From Corynebacterium falsenii (lineage in GTDB: Bacteria > Actinomycetota > Actinomycetes > Mycobacteriales > Mycobacteriaceae): 64,000 bases of DNA. The DNA is taken from positions 1,612,001 to 1,676,000 of the forward strand of contig NZ_CP083646.1 of the NCBI RefSeq assembly GCF_020099275.1, written 5' to 3'. A program made the position numbers and the translations under genes. Under the pieces are notes generated by a model. It had not been told where the DNA came from, ran no database searches, and saw only the letters and a program-made list of their open reading frames with translations. Shown piece by piece: positions 44,013 to 52,637 of the stretch (positions are counted from its first letter, which is position 1; each line of letters opens with the position of its first letter).

Positions 44013-44873
44013 ATGAACTCAGAGCGGAACTTTCCGCCCAACGCGGAACGCCAATTCGGCGCACACGATGGCTCGGGCTCCGGTACCAACGCCGACACGA
44101 GCAACCGCTCCCGCTCCACCAACCGCTCCCGCACCACCAGCAATCCCCGCTCCAGCAACCGCCCTCGCAACGTAGTCCTCCGCGCGTTCCGTGCGTGGTG
44201 GAGCTGGAAACTCAAGCACCGCCTCCTGAGCATTCTGATCCCCGTAGCGCTCGTGGTCGCCGTCATTGCTGTCCCCACACCCGCCGTCGACGACATTCGC
44301 ACGTGGGTCGGATCCACCGGCGTGTGGGCGCCACTCGCCTACCTTGTACTCATGGTCGCCTTCACCCAATTCCCCGTCCCCAGGACCGTGTGGACCATCG
44401 CTGCGGGCGTTCTTTTCGGCAGCCTTAAAGGCAGCATGCTCGCACTGCTTGGGCTCGCGATCTCCGCGGCATTGTCCTACACCCTCGTTCGCCTGCTCGG
44501 CCGAAGTTGGGTCAACAAACGCGTCACATCCGACGGCCGACTTGCCAGCCTGCAAGACGTCATCGTGGAGCGCGGGTGGGTAGCCGTCCTAGGGCTTCGG
44601 ATGGTGCCTGCGGTCCCGTTCTTCCTTCTCAACTATGCCTGCGGTCTCGGCGCGTTCCCCGTCATCCCGTTCCTCGCTGCCACGGTCCTCGGCTCTGCTC
44701 CGAATACTGTCGCAACTGTCATGGCCACGGATGCCGTGGCAACCGGCAGTAGTCCGTGGGTCCTCCTCGTGAGCTTGGTGGTCGTAACCGCTGGCTTCAT
44801 TCTGTCCGCGCGGGAGTTCCGCCTGTGGACCAAGTACATCAGGCGACGCACGGCAACAAGCCAAGCACTTTAG
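44013..44873 (+). CDS. VTT-domain (TVP38/TMEM64, DedA-like) membrane protein
   Basis: A 286-residue membrane protein. A Ser/Asn/Arg-rich cytosolic N-terminus (about 1-60) precedes a first helix ([15 protein letters not shown]). The VTT core follows, with the re-entrant [20 protein letters not shown] loop, the [18 protein letters not shown] segment and the [18 protein letters not shown] motif. The C-terminal helix ends in a basic tail. Members of this superfamily act as lipid scramblases or polyprenyl-phosphate transporters; which applies here is unknown. TACAAT ends 7 nt before the ATG at 44013, so I chose that start over in-frame ATGs at 44004 and 44007. Confidence 0.85.
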   Translation: MNSERNFPPNAERQFGAHDGSGSGTNADTSNRSRSTNRSRTTSNPRSSNRPRNVVLRAFRAWWSWKLKHRLLSILIPVALVVAVIAVPTPAVDDIRTWVGSTGVWAPLAYLVLMVAFTQFPVPRTVWTIAAGVLFGSLKGSMLALLGLAISAALSYTLVRLLGRSWVNKRVTSDGRLASLQDVIVERGWVAVLGLRMVPAVPFFLLNYACGLGAFPVIPFLAATVLGSAPNTVATVMATDAVATGSSPWVLLVSLVVVTAGFILSAREFRLWTKYIRRRTATSQAL

Positions 44874-44986
44874 GCAGCAGGCCAAGCACTTCAGCCGACG
44901 CACACGAGCAGACCACGCGCACCTGAATAGTCAAGACACAGGGGTAGACAACCCGGAATAAACCACAGGTGGAGTACATTGAAGGC

Positions 44987-45661
44987 ATGTTTGCCGTTCA
45001 CGCCTCCTACCGCGGCCGCTCTCGTCGGCGGGCTGACTATGTTCGGGATGTCGCTAGCGCCCTCGAACAGTCCAGCATGGTCGACGCCATCTATGCCAAA
45101 GGCGTGGAAGATTTTGTCTGTGTGACCACCGGACCAGAAGACACAGGGGGCCTTGTACTCTCCCTGCTTCAGGCCGGGGACTTCGCCATCTCCATCGGTG
45201 CGGTTGTGGGTGCGGAACAACTTATTCTCGACGACGACGCCAGCGATGACGCAACAGAAGAATCCGCTGAGGAGGCCGAACTTCGCCGAGAAACGATCGC
45301 GGCCGCTCAGCGAGCGATGAAGCCTGCAGCGAAAGCTGGATCGGTGGCCGTACGGGTAGAGAAGGCAGGCCCTGGCGGCGTACTCGCCCCTGGCCGGGCT
45401 GCAGACATCGCCGAAGATATTACCTCGGCATTTACTTTGCTAGCGCACGTCTTGGGGCGTCGAACAAAAGAGGGCCGCGAGGCCACTGCCCTGCTGCGGG
45501 CCGGGCACCTGCAGTCCGAAGCGGCGCAGATCGTGGGCATCAGCAAGCAAGCCATGAGCCAACGGCTCCATGCCGCTGGCTGGCACGCGGAGCAGGCCGG
45601 GTGGAGCTTGGCCGTGCACATGCTGGCGCGAGTGGACGAGCTAGCGGCAACCGGATACTAA
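44987..45661 (+). CDS. DNA-binding protein with C-terminal HTH (conserved, unknown role)
   Basis: A 224-residue soluble protein. The N-terminal domain (about 1-80, VHASYRGRSRRRADYVRDVASALEQ split, then GGLVLSLLQAGDFAISIGAV) looks alpha/beta and may be a sensing module. An acidic linker (DDDASDDATEESAEEAE) leads to a helical C-terminal region whose last part (ATALLRAGHLQSEAAQIVGISKQAMSQRL, in pieces) is a clear helix-turn-helix like those of sigma-70 region 4. TACATT ends 7 nt before the ATG at 44987, a leaderless pattern, so the longer frame from 44969 is not used. It converges with the stomatin gene. Confidence 0.75.
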   Translation: MFAVHASYRGRSRRRADYVRDVASALEQSSMVDAIYAKGVEDFVCVTTGPEDTGGLVLSLLQAGDFAISIGAVVGAEQLILDDDASDDATEESAEEAELRRETIAAAQRAMKPAAKAGSVAVRVEKAGPGGVLAPGRAADIAEDITSAFTLLAHVLGRRTKEGREATALLRAGHLQSEAAQIVGISKQAMSQRLHAAGWHAEQAGWSLAVHMLARVDELAATGY

Positions 45662-45685
45662 CCGCCGCAGCAGCAGCCACTGCAG

Positions 45686-46915
45686 CTACTGCGGTTGAGC
45701 ATCCCCGTCAGCCTGGGCGTTCGGCTGTGAAGCATCTGTCGGGGCGGGCGCGCGATGTGCAGGCTGCGAGCCGATCGAGCGTTGAGAGGTCTCCCCGACC
45801 CCGCCCCCGACATCGCCCTCGGTATCCACCGGGCGGTTGGCCACAGCGTTGGCGGCCGCGACCGCCTCTGCGATCTCCGGGGACGAAGCGGTGCTGAACC
45901 AATCTTCGGAGCTGGATTCTTCGGCCTGCTCGCGCGTGTGGTCATCCACTGGGCTGGGCTCGTAGCGGAACACGCCCTCCTCGTCCTTCTTGGCCATGGC
46001 TCGGGCGAACTGCTCCAGGGAATCCCCGAACTGCATGGGGATCATCCACGTCTTGTTCGCCGAGCCCTTGGCCATCTCCGGCAGCTTCTCGAGGTACTGG
46101 TAGGCCAAGACCTCCGGTGTGATCTGGGCAGACTTGATGGCGGCGTTGACCTTCTGAACAGCCTTCGCCTGGCCCTGTGCCTCGATGTACTTCGCAGCAC
46201 GCTGGCCTTCGGCGCGGAGAATCGTCGCCTGTCGCTCGGCCTCAGCGGCGAGGATGTGCGCGTGCTTTTCACCCTCAGCGGACAGGATGCGAGCCTGCTT
46301 CTCACCCTCGGCGGTCTTGATATCCGACTCGCGCCGACCCTCGGCGGTGAGGATCATCGCGCGCTTCTCGCGGTCCGCCTTCATCTGCATCTCCATGGAC
46401 TGCTGAATGGACGGTGGCGGATCAATGGCCTTGAGCTCCACGCGGGCGATGCGCAGACCCCAGCGGGTCGTGGCGGCGTCGAGCTCTCCGCGCAGGCGGC
46501 GGTTGATCACTTCGCGGGAGGTGAGGGTTTCTTCCAGCGTCATGCCACCGACCACGTCGCGCAGTGTGGCCACGGAGATCTGCTCCACACCCACGATGTA
46601 GTTGTTCACACCATAAATAGCCAGCGCGGGGTCGTTGATCTGGAATGTCACGACGGTATCGATGGCCACCGTGAGGTTATCCTGCGTAATCACCGCCTGC
46701 GGCGGGAAGCTCACAACCTGCTCGCGGGTGTCGACCTTGTCGCGAATGCGGTCAATGAAGGGAATGAGGAACGTCAGTCCCCCGGACACCGTGCGGGTGT
46801 ACGTTCCCAAACGTTCAATAATGGCCGCCTCGCCTTGCGGGATCAGCGCAATAGATTTCATCGCGATGATGACAACGAGGACAAGCACAACTGCGAGAAC
46901 AATGATTCCACTCAT
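45686..46915 (-). CDS. SPFH/stomatin-like membrane protease-associated protein
   Basis: A 409-residue SPFH protein related to QmcA/stomatin. An N-terminal membrane helix (residues 3-20) is followed by the band-7 domain (about 20-185, GLTFLIPFIDRIRDKVDTREQ, VVGGMTLEETLTSR). A long alpha-helical stretch with repeating AEGxxxxxI units lies at about 205-275, which drives oligomerisation. A Ser/Pro/Ala-rich C-terminal tail follows. A GGAAGG site precedes the ATG. The neighbouring upstream gene encodes an NfeD protein, the usual partner of SPFH proteins, so together they probably organise membrane microdomains. The exact target is unknown. Confidence 0.93.
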   Translation of the reverse strand: MSGIIVLAVVLVLVVIIAMKSIALIPQGEAAIIERLGTYTRTVSGGLTFLIPFIDRIRDKVDTREQVVSFPPQAVITQDNLTVAIDTVVTFQINDPALAIYGVNNYIVGVEQISVATLRDVVGGMTLEETLTSREVINRRLRGELDAATTRWGLRIARVELKAIDPPPSIQQSMEMQMKADREKRAMILTAEGRRESDIKTAEGEKQARILSAEGEKHAHILAAEAERQATILRAEGQRAAKYIEAQGQAKAVQKVNAAIKSAQITPEVLAYQYLEKLPEMAKGSANKTWMIPMQFGDSLEQFARAMAKKDEEGVFRYEPSPVDDHTREQAEESSSEDWFSTASSPEIAEAVAAANAVANRPVDTEGDVGGGVGETSQRSIGSQPAHRAPAPTDASQPNAQADGDAQPQ

Positions 46916-47078
46916 GTTCGTGCCTTCCGATCTGTCTTTAAGTTAGTCTCTGGATCTTTCTTCGGACTTATCTCTGAATCTATCTTTTGACTTGTCTCTT
47001 GTTCTGCCTTTCGACCTAATCTTGGTCAGCATTTTGGTCAGCCCTTCGACCGATAAACGGTCATTCCTTAACTTTATG

Positions 47079-47110
47079 ACTGACCTATGGCTGACCTATG
47101 ACTGACCTAT
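47079..47110. repeat. Tandem repeat, 10-11-bp unit x3
   Basis: ACTGACCTATG, GCTGACCTATG and ACTGACCTATC lie in the 251-bp spacer between the NfeD and SPFH genes. The rest of the spacer (46930-47010) holds CTTATCTCTGAATCT-like degenerate repeats. No gene is seen. Confidence 0.65.
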
Positions 47111-47166
47111 CGCGCGACTGCCCTACGGCATGTGAACTGCCCGAGCTGCCGAGTACGCCACATGCT

Positions 47167-47607
47167 TCACAGGTGCTTCCACACTACAGCCGTGGTGCCG
47201 TCAATCTGCAGCACGCTAACCGTCTCCCCCTCCGCGAAGGTATCGCCGGGGTTCGCCGCCCGGGCCGACCACAACTCGCCGGCGATCCGCACCATGCCGC
47301 CCGCGTGATCAGCATCGGTCACGGGCTCCACAACGGTGGCCTTCTGCCCCTCCAACTGCTTCGGGGTGAACTGAGTCTGCTGCTGGGGGGTGAGCAGACG
47401 CTTGCGCAATATGGGCCGCACTCCCAGGATCGTGATTGCCGCGGATACTGCGAACACGGCGACCTCCGCCCACACGGGAATGTCGGCGATAGCCACTCCG
47501 GCGGTAATCAATGCAGCCACCGCCAGCATAAGTAGTGAAAAGTCCATCACGGCGAATTCGGCGAGTGCCAGAACTCCCGCGGCTATCAGCCAAATAATCG
47601 GTCCCAT
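47167..47607 (-). CDS. NfeD-like protein (short form)
   Basis: A 146-residue protein. Three hydrophobic segments (about 3-20, 22-42 and 44-62) are followed by a soluble OB-fold domain (about 80-145, GQKATVVEPVTDADHAGGMV, GELWSARA, GETVSVLQIDGTTAVV). Short NfeD proteins pair with SPFH/stomatin proteins, which matches the next gene downstream. TAGACT ends 8 nt before the ATG at 47607, so it is probably leaderless; the longer frame from 47628 is less likely. Confidence 0.9.
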   Translation of the reverse strand: MGPIIWLIAAGVLALAEFAVMDFSLLMLAVAALITAGVAIADIPVWAEVAVFAVSAAITILGVRPILRKRLLTPQQQTQFTPKQLEGQKATVVEPVTDADHAGGMVRIAGELWSARAANPGDTFAEGETVSVLQIDGTTAVVWKHL

Positions 47608-47633
47608 GCCTACCGAGTCTAAAGGCAACGGTC

Positions 47634-48479
47634 TCAGAATTCCGGCGGCACCGTCACAAAGTCGATGAGCCGCTCCACGGCTCCGATGAGCGTGGAGTCC
47701 AGATCCCTAAACGTGTGCACCGACGAATACACTCTCCGCCACCCGTCGCGCGGGTCGCCCCACCCGAGCTGCTGGCACACACCCGTCTTCCAATCGATGC
47801 CGCGCGGCACCTTGGGCCACTGCCGGATCCCCACGCTCGCCGGCTTCACGGCCTCCCAGATATCAATATAAGGGTGGCCGGTCACCATCACGTGCGGCCC
47901 CACGTTGCGGGTCAAGGCAGTTTCCTTGGTGCCTTCGATGAGGTGGTCTGCCAGCACGCCCACGCGCCGCTCGGCGGTCGGCTGGAATTCTTTCAGCATC
48001 GCGGGCAGATTATCGAGGCCTTCGATGTACTCCACCACTACGCCCTCCACGCGCAGATCGTGACCCCACACCTTCTCCACAATCGCGGCATCGTGCACGC
48101 CCTCCACCCAAATGCGCGAGGGTGCCGCCACCTTCGCCTGGACGTTGGCCACCCGCCGGGAACCCGAATTGCTTCGCTGTGGCTGCGCCGGGATCATCCT
48201 GGGATCCACGTAACGAGTCAAGGTAATTGGCTTGCCTTCAAGGAGGAATGCCCCCTCGCGCAGCTTGAACAACCGGCTGCGCCCGTGGCGGTCTTCGAGC
48301 CGAATGAAGTCGCCCTCCGCCGTCTTTTCGCCTCCGATGACGGCACCCACGAAATCATCCGCAATGACTTCCACGACCATGCCGAGTTCTGGCGTCACCC
48401 TAGGGTAACGAGGTGAGGCATTGCGAGAATGGCCACGAAGAATATCGCCCGAGTACGGGTCGCGATTGTTGAAGCTCAT
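47634..48479 (-). CDS. DUF3097 family protein
   Basis: A 281-residue conserved actinobacterial protein of the DUF3097 type with no characterised function. Conserved-looking segments are the N-terminal TPELGMVVEVIADDFVGAV, RIWVEGVHDAAIVEKVWGHDLRVEGVVVE (in pieces), ADHLIEGTKET, GHPYIDIWEAVKP and GWGDPRDGWRRV. The EGxxD and DHxxxGTKE pattern resembles a TOPRIM-like metal-binding site, so nucleic-acid chemistry is conceivable but unproven. TAAGCT on the minus strand ends 8 nt before the ATG; it overlaps the -10 box of the divergent gene. Confidence 0.85.
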   Translation of the reverse strand: MSFNNRDPYSGDILRGHSRNASPRYPRVTPELGMVVEVIADDFVGAVIGGEKTAEGDFIRLEDRHGRSRLFKLREGAFLLEGKPITLTRYVDPRMIPAQPQRSNSGSRRVANVQAKVAAPSRIWVEGVHDAAIVEKVWGHDLRVEGVVVEYIEGLDNLPAMLKEFQPTAERRVGVLADHLIEGTKETALTRNVGPHVMVTGHPYIDIWEAVKPASVGIRQWPKVPRGIDWKTGVCQQLGWGDPRDGWRRVYSSVHTFRDLDSTLIGAVERLIDFVTVPPEF

Positions 48480-48487
48480 GGTCAACC

Positions 48488-48497
48488 AGCTTAGGCT
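48488..48497. promoter_or_regulatory. Overlapping bidirectional -10 elements
   Basis: On the plus strand TAGGCT (48492-48497) ends 7 nt before the ATG at 48505. On the minus strand TAAGCT (48493-48488) ends 8 nt before the ATG at 48479. The two hexamers share two base pairs, and only 25 bp separate the two start codons, so both mRNAs must be leaderless. Confidence 0.65.
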
Positions 48498-48504
48498 AGA
48501 GCGA

Positions 48505-49341
48505 ATGACACATCCCGAGTCAGTCTCCCTCCGGGAGCAACTGTGGTCGCCCGTGCAGAACACTGCGGCATGGCTGGGCTGGTGGGCCCACGGGGCAATC
48601 AGCACCGATGAGCTCATCGACGCCTTCGCCGCCGTTCAGGGCAAGGCTCATTCTTTTATTCCCGACGCCAACCTCGGCGATTCCCCAGCCCGCCCCGGGA
48701 TCACCGAGATGCTGCGCTTTGTCCGTGCGGCCACGGACGGCGCGCCCGTGGGTGTGGAGCAGCGGCCGCTCGTGAGCTTGTCCCTCACCGGGCCTGGGGA
48801 TGCCGCGTTCGTACCAGCGGGATCGGATGCGGCCCGGGAACTCATCGCCGCTGGGGCGGGGCTCGTGGTGGCCGATGCTGACCCCGACGTGACCCACGTG
48901 CTCATCCCCAGCGTGCACCCCGAAGGCATCGTGGAGTGGCGGCACATCCGTGCTGTGGGTCCGACCGCTGCCCTGCCCGTGTACAGCCCTGGCGAGGCGG
49001 ATCAGATGCTGCGGGAGGCCTCTGACCGGGCTACTCAGCTGATTAGGGCCTCCGGCTACGTGCCTCAGGGGCGGTCGCAGGTGGATCGAGCTCGGTTGGC
49101 CGTGGGTGCGCTGCATGATGCCTTTGGACTGCCAGGCCTGCCACCGGGGATGGCGCCGCGAGCGGCGGGACTCATGGCGCGGGCCGATACGGTGGCGGCC
49201 ATTGTCGAAGTCACAAAAAGCTCCCATGTGGGAGCTAGTGTGGATCCGCACGTGTTGCCTCTCATGCGGGCGGTGCGTACCGCGCGCATGGTGGCGATTG
49301 ATTACGCGATGCGGGAGCTGGTGCGTGAGCAGCTGTCTTAG
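48505..49341 (+). CDS. Conserved actinobacterial protein of unknown function
   Basis: A 278-residue soluble protein, Ala/Gly-rich and mostly helical with some beta segments in the middle (PLVSLSLTGPGDAAFVPAGS, AGLVVADADPDVTHVLIP). The conserved-looking N-terminus SLREQLWSPVQNTAAWLGWW suggests a specific family, but I cannot name it. A start at ATG 48505 is supported by the TAGGCT box 7 nt upstream. It is divergent from the DUF3097 gene and convergent with the NlpC/P60 gene, so its only promoter is the shared 25-bp spacer. Confidence 0.75.
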   Translation: MTHPESVSLREQLWSPVQNTAAWLGWWAHGAISTDELIDAFAAVQGKAHSFIPDANLGDSPARPGITEMLRFVRAATDGAPVGVEQRPLVSLSLTGPGDAAFVPAGSDAARELIAAGAGLVVADADPDVTHVLIPSVHPEGIVEWRHIRAVGPTAALPVYSPGEADQMLREASDRATQLIRASGYVPQGRSQVDRARLAVGALHDAFGLPGLPPGMAPRAAGLMARADTVAAIVEVTKSSHVGASVDPHVLPLMRAVRTARMVAIDYAMRELVREQLS

Positions 49342-49379
49342 GGCTTCAGCCTCAAGCCTTCAGCCTCAGATGGTCTGAA

Positions 49380-51245
49380 TCACTCGATCATGCGAACCGC
49401 GTAGGGAGCAATGCCACCCCAGCGGACTGGCGAGATCTGCACGGTGGAGCCGGACTGTGGCGCCTCGATCATCTGACCATCGCCCAGGTACAGAGCCACG
49501 TGGTTGGAACCACCCGGGCCCCAGAAGAGCATGTCACCCCTCTTGGCCTCGCTCACCGGCACCTGGCGGCCGGAGGTGTACTGGTAACCGGAGTAGTGCT
49601 GCAGTTCGATGCCCACGGCGTAGAAGGCGTACATCATGAGGCCGGAGCAGTCGAAACCAACCTTCGCGTAGTCTCCGTAGCTGTCGGCAACGCCGCCGTC
49701 GCGAATGCCCTTCGTGGGGCCGTAGTAGTTGCCACCACCCCAGGCGTATGTCACGCCCAGCTGGCTGCGGGCCCGCTCGATGACTCGCTCGATCTGCTGG
49801 GCAGCCGTGCCGCTGGAATCGACGGAGGCATCGGACGGTGGCAGATCCTGGTTGGTCTGAGCCTGGTTGACGGCATCCTGAACTGGGTCGGCCACGGCAT
49901 CGACAGGGGCGTTATCCTCACGCTGGGGTGCGTTGGTGTCCGCGGCGCCACCTTCGGTACCGGTGATGCCATCGGTGCCACCGGTTCCGGTGTTGTCGAC
50001 ACCCATCGCCGCGTCGTAGGCGTTTCCGGCAGTTTCCCGACCGGCATTGGCTGCGGCGCTGATGGCGCTCTGAGCACTGCCACCCGCGTTGGCGGTTGCG
50101 AAGCCTGCCATGGCGGCATCTCGGCCAGCTGCTGCGAGGCCGTCGAGTGCCTGCTGGCGCTGGTTATCGCCGGCAGCGGAACCTTCGAAGTCGGTTGGAA
50201 CGTCCTGCATCTCTGGCAAGGTTGCCGGGTCTTCGGACGCCGGAGTCTTGTCCTCGGTCTTGCTCTCAGCAGTTGCGTCCTGTTGCTCGGTTGAGTTCGC
50301 GGACTCAGACTCGGTGGGCTCGGTGGGCTCGGTGGGCTCATTGGGCTTCGTAGCCTCGGCAGGAGCTGCGGACTCCGTGGTCGTTGCGGAGTTCTCCGGC
50401 TTCTCAGCCTTCGAGTCAGCAGCCTTACCCGCACCATCAGCTGCGGCTTCGGCAACGCGGCGCTTATCCCAGCTCGATGCCTGCGGGTGCGTGTTGCTGA
50501 AAGCGTCAACAGCCTTGCGTGCGGCTTCCAGTCGCTTCTGGGCTGCGTCGCGTTCAGCGACGAGCTTCTTGTAGGCAGCCTGGATGTCCTTGAGCTTCTG
50601 CTGGGAGGAAGCGAGCGCCTCGGATGCTGCCTTGTACGCATCCAGAGCGGCGGACACTGCCTGGTCGGCGGAGTTGCGGGAATCGCGAAGGGTGGATTCC
50701 TCGTTGGCCGTTTGCGTGCGAGCCAGGTCAAGCCTCTGGACTTCATTTTGCTGCTTCTCGCTCGCCATGCGGATGTAGCTCGCACGATCCAACGTGTCGG
50801 CTGCGGCATCGCCGCCGCCTGCCGCAAGGTGCACGGGCGTAGCGTCGCCGCCCTGCGCGTAGGCAGAGCGAGCGATCTCATCCAGTCGCTTCTGCGCCTC
50901 TTGCACGTCCTTATCAGACTGCTTGAGGCGACCACGGGCATCAAGCACCTGGTTCTGCGCCTCTTGCGCCTTCTTCTGGCTTTCGGTGAGATCGACGCGG
51001 GCCTTGTTCGCGCTCTCGCGCAGGCCGCCCATCTCACCTTCCATGGTGGTGACCTGATTCTTGGTATCGGTCGCCTGGTTCACCAGATCGGCTAGGTAGC
51101 TTTCGACAGATGCGTCATCCTGGGCAGAGGCGAACGTTGTGCCCTGGAACGTCACGCCGGCGGTGACGGCGAAGGCCAGCAGGGCTCGGGAAGACCGGGC
51201 GATGTTGGTCGCCGCTCGCGGACGGCTGAGTGGACGAAGGTTCAC
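49380..51245 (-). CDS. Secreted NlpC/P60 peptidoglycan endopeptidase (RipA-like)
   Basis: A 621-residue exported hydrolase. A Sec signal peptide (about 1-42, LLAFAVTAGVTFQGTTFASA then QDD) is followed by a coiled-coil region (about 45-270), as in RipA. A long low-complexity linker with PTEPTEPTE repeats (about 285-480) leads to the NlpC/P60 domain (about 500-621). The catalytic C533 (GFDCSG), H582 (SNHVAL) and a polar third residue near E594 are present. It should cleave peptide stems of peptidoglycan during cell separation. GTG at 51245 has GGAG 8 nt upstream. The adjacent Rv1476-like gene and acn reproduce the ripA neighbourhood of M. tuberculosis. Confidence 0.92.
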   Translation of the reverse strand: MNLRPLSRPRAATNIARSSRALLAFAVTAGVTFQGTTFASAQDDASVESYLADLVNQATDTKNQVTTMEGEMGGLRESANKARVDLTESQKKAQEAQNQVLDARGRLKQSDKDVQEAQKRLDEIARSAYAQGGDATPVHLAAGGGDAAADTLDRASYIRMASEKQQNEVQRLDLARTQTANEESTLRDSRNSADQAVSAALDAYKAASEALASSQQKLKDIQAAYKKLVAERDAAQKRLEAARKAVDAFSNTHPQASSWDKRRVAEAAADGAGKAADSKAEKPENSATTTESAAPAEATKPNEPTEPTEPTESESANSTEQQDATAESKTEDKTPASEDPATLPEMQDVPTDFEGSAAGDNQRQQALDGLAAAGRDAAMAGFATANAGGSAQSAISAAANAGRETAGNAYDAAMGVDNTGTGGTDGITGTEGGAADTNAPQREDNAPVDAVADPVQDAVNQAQTNQDLPPSDASVDSSGTAAQQIERVIERARSQLGVTYAWGGGNYYGPTKGIRDGGVADSYGDYAKVGFDCSGLMMYAFYAVGIELQHYSGYQYTSGRQVPVSEAKRGDMLFWGPGGSNHVALYLGDGQMIEAPQSGSTVQISPVRWGGIAPYAVRMIE

Positions 51246-51512
51246 GTTGGTTACTCCTGCAAACTTTAGGCTTCGTAACAGGCTTGGACCCGGTCCGGCT
51301 GGCCACACTTCCCCATGTGATCAGTACCGGTCCCGAGGTCTCAGTCTCAAATGTCACTTTGAGATCAACCCGTTACAAAAGTTGACATGTGGAACCCTAG
51401 GGCACGGTGATCAGAGAAGTGAACTTCTTCAACATAAGTAACAGCTGTCTCGTAAGTCCCTTGAGTCATAGCTATTGCCTTGACCTGCGTTATTAGTCGT
51501 AAAAAGATTTAC

Positions 51513-51528
51513 TGTGAAATACATCACA
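51513..51528. promoter_or_regulatory. GlxR/CRP-type binding site
   Basis: TGTGAAATACATCACA is a perfect TGTGA-N6-TCACA site, the consensus of the cAMP-responsive regulator GlxR in corynebacteria. It lies 268 bp upstream of the NlpC/P60 start and downstream of the Rv1476-like gene, so the NlpC/P60 gene is the likely target. The 481-bp region 51246-51726 has no gene; it otherwise holds a possible long leader and the terminator of the preceding gene. Confidence 0.75.
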
Positions 51529-51650
51529 AAAACTAGCGCGGTGGCGTGTTGGTTTGATTATTGCTAGCAAACCCTACTCAAGTCTAAATACTTGATTGAG
51601 GTAGGTCACGTCTCAGGGCTTGACTACGGTGAATTGCGGGAACGAAAAGA

Positions 51651-51678
51651 CCCCATGAGCTAAATGTGACTCATGGGG
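51651..51678 (-). terminator. Terminator of the Rv1476-like gene
   Basis: CCCCATGAG and CTCATGGGG form a perfect 9-bp stem around a 10-nt loop. On the minus strand it is followed by TCTTTTCG. It lies about 50 bp beyond the stop at 51727. Confidence 0.8.
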
Positions 51679-51726
51679 CTGATGTGACAGTTGTGACCAG
51701 ATGATGTTGACGTTATAGCTATTGAG

Positions 51727-52299
51727 CTATGCGTTCATTGATCGTCGCGTCTCGTTAGTGTCACGGGCCGTCGGCTCGCTGGTCCCGGTGAACGTGCGAG
51801 ACAAGGCGGCAAAGACTGCCGCACACGCAACTGCCACTACGAGCACGGCACCCACGAGGGCATTAGTCATTGCCACGGGTGGGTGGGAGTCGGCCAAAGA
51901 CTGAAAGAAGGCCTGCTCGCTCGCTGTGATCTCATTGACGCTCTGCGCGTTGGCGGGATTCACCAAAGTAGGAGTCTTGGACTCGATCGTGAACCGCGAG
52001 GCACTATCGGAGACGACAGCCGATAGGGATGGCGACTGGACGATAACAGTGTCGGCGCCCGTGGCGTCCTTGATCTTCTGTGCGATATCGCGCAGATCCG
52101 GAGCCGTGAGGCCATCATTCGCGATGTATGCCGTCTTTACAGTTCCCGCCGGGGTCTCCCCCTGGGTGGAAACATTCAGAGCTGTTTTCACTGATGACGG
52201 AGAAACGTCAGGTCCCAAAGGAAAACCTGATTCTATAACCACGTTGGCGTCGGATAGAGAATGCGTCAGCTTCGCGATGTCGACGTCAGAAGGAATCAC
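51727..52299 (-). CDS. Rv1476-like (DUF6676) membrane protein
   Basis: A 190-residue protein. A soluble alpha/beta domain (about 1-125, with TAYIANDGLTAPDLRDIAQKI and TVIVQSPSLSAVVSD) is followed by one transmembrane helix (about 144-165, ALVGAVLVVAVACAAVFAAL) and a short tail, so it is C-terminally anchored. The position between acn and an NlpC/P60 gene matches Rv1476 of M. tuberculosis. The GTG start at 52299 has GGGAG 7-8 nt before it. Function unknown; proximity to peptidoglycan hydrolases hints at an envelope role. Confidence 0.82.
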   Translation of the reverse strand: MIPSDVDIAKLTHSLSDANVVIESGFPLGPDVSPSSVKTALNVSTQGETPAGTVKTAYIANDGLTAPDLRDIAQKIKDATGADTVIVQSPSLSAVVSDSASRFTIESKTPTLVNPANAQSVNEITASEQAFFQSLADSHPPVAMTNALVGAVLVVAVACAAVFAALSRTFTGTSEPTARDTNETRRSMNA

Positions 52300-52455
52300 T
52301 GCGGGGCTCCCGGAAATGAGTGGTTAGGTGCGGTGCGCTGGGACAACAATAATGGTTCGAAAGATATCTCAGAATTAATGCTTCTACCTGGTTCTACCCG
52401 ATTGTGCCCCCTGGGGGTAGGTGGGACACGCGCAGATCACGAGGTAATTCGGCGG

Positions 52456-52471
52456 CATAACGAACGTACTG
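52456..52471. promoter_or_regulatory. AcnR operator in the acn promoter
   Basis: CATAACGAACGTACTG differs at only one position from the AcnR consensus CAGNACNNNCGTACTG described in C. glutamicum. It directly precedes a TACCCT -10 candidate (52473-52478), about 165 bp before the acn start, and acnR is the next gene after acn. Direct repression is therefore expected. Confidence 0.7.
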
Positions 52472-52637
52472 TTACCCTGTCGAACATACGTGGCGGAGCA
52501 AATGCTGCAACAATGGATGGTGTAGCCACCGTGCTTGCGTCCGTGACGGCACCGAGGACGAACCGGGGCATACATGCGCCGGCCACTCCTGTGGTGGCGA
52601 CGAAACGACTAAAAGAAGAGAATCCAAGGAGCTTATC

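Noticed and set aside
43838..44428. A 196-codon plus-strand frame overlapping the VTT gene
   Set aside because: It is Pro/Arg/His-rich, spans spacer repeats and shadows the VTT gene in another frame.
51246..51480. A ydaO-type c-di-AMP riboswitch in the NlpC/P60 leader
   Set aside because: The characteristic GGGGGACC and GGGGTGAATCC-like cores were not found on the minus strand; only a covariance-model search could settle it.
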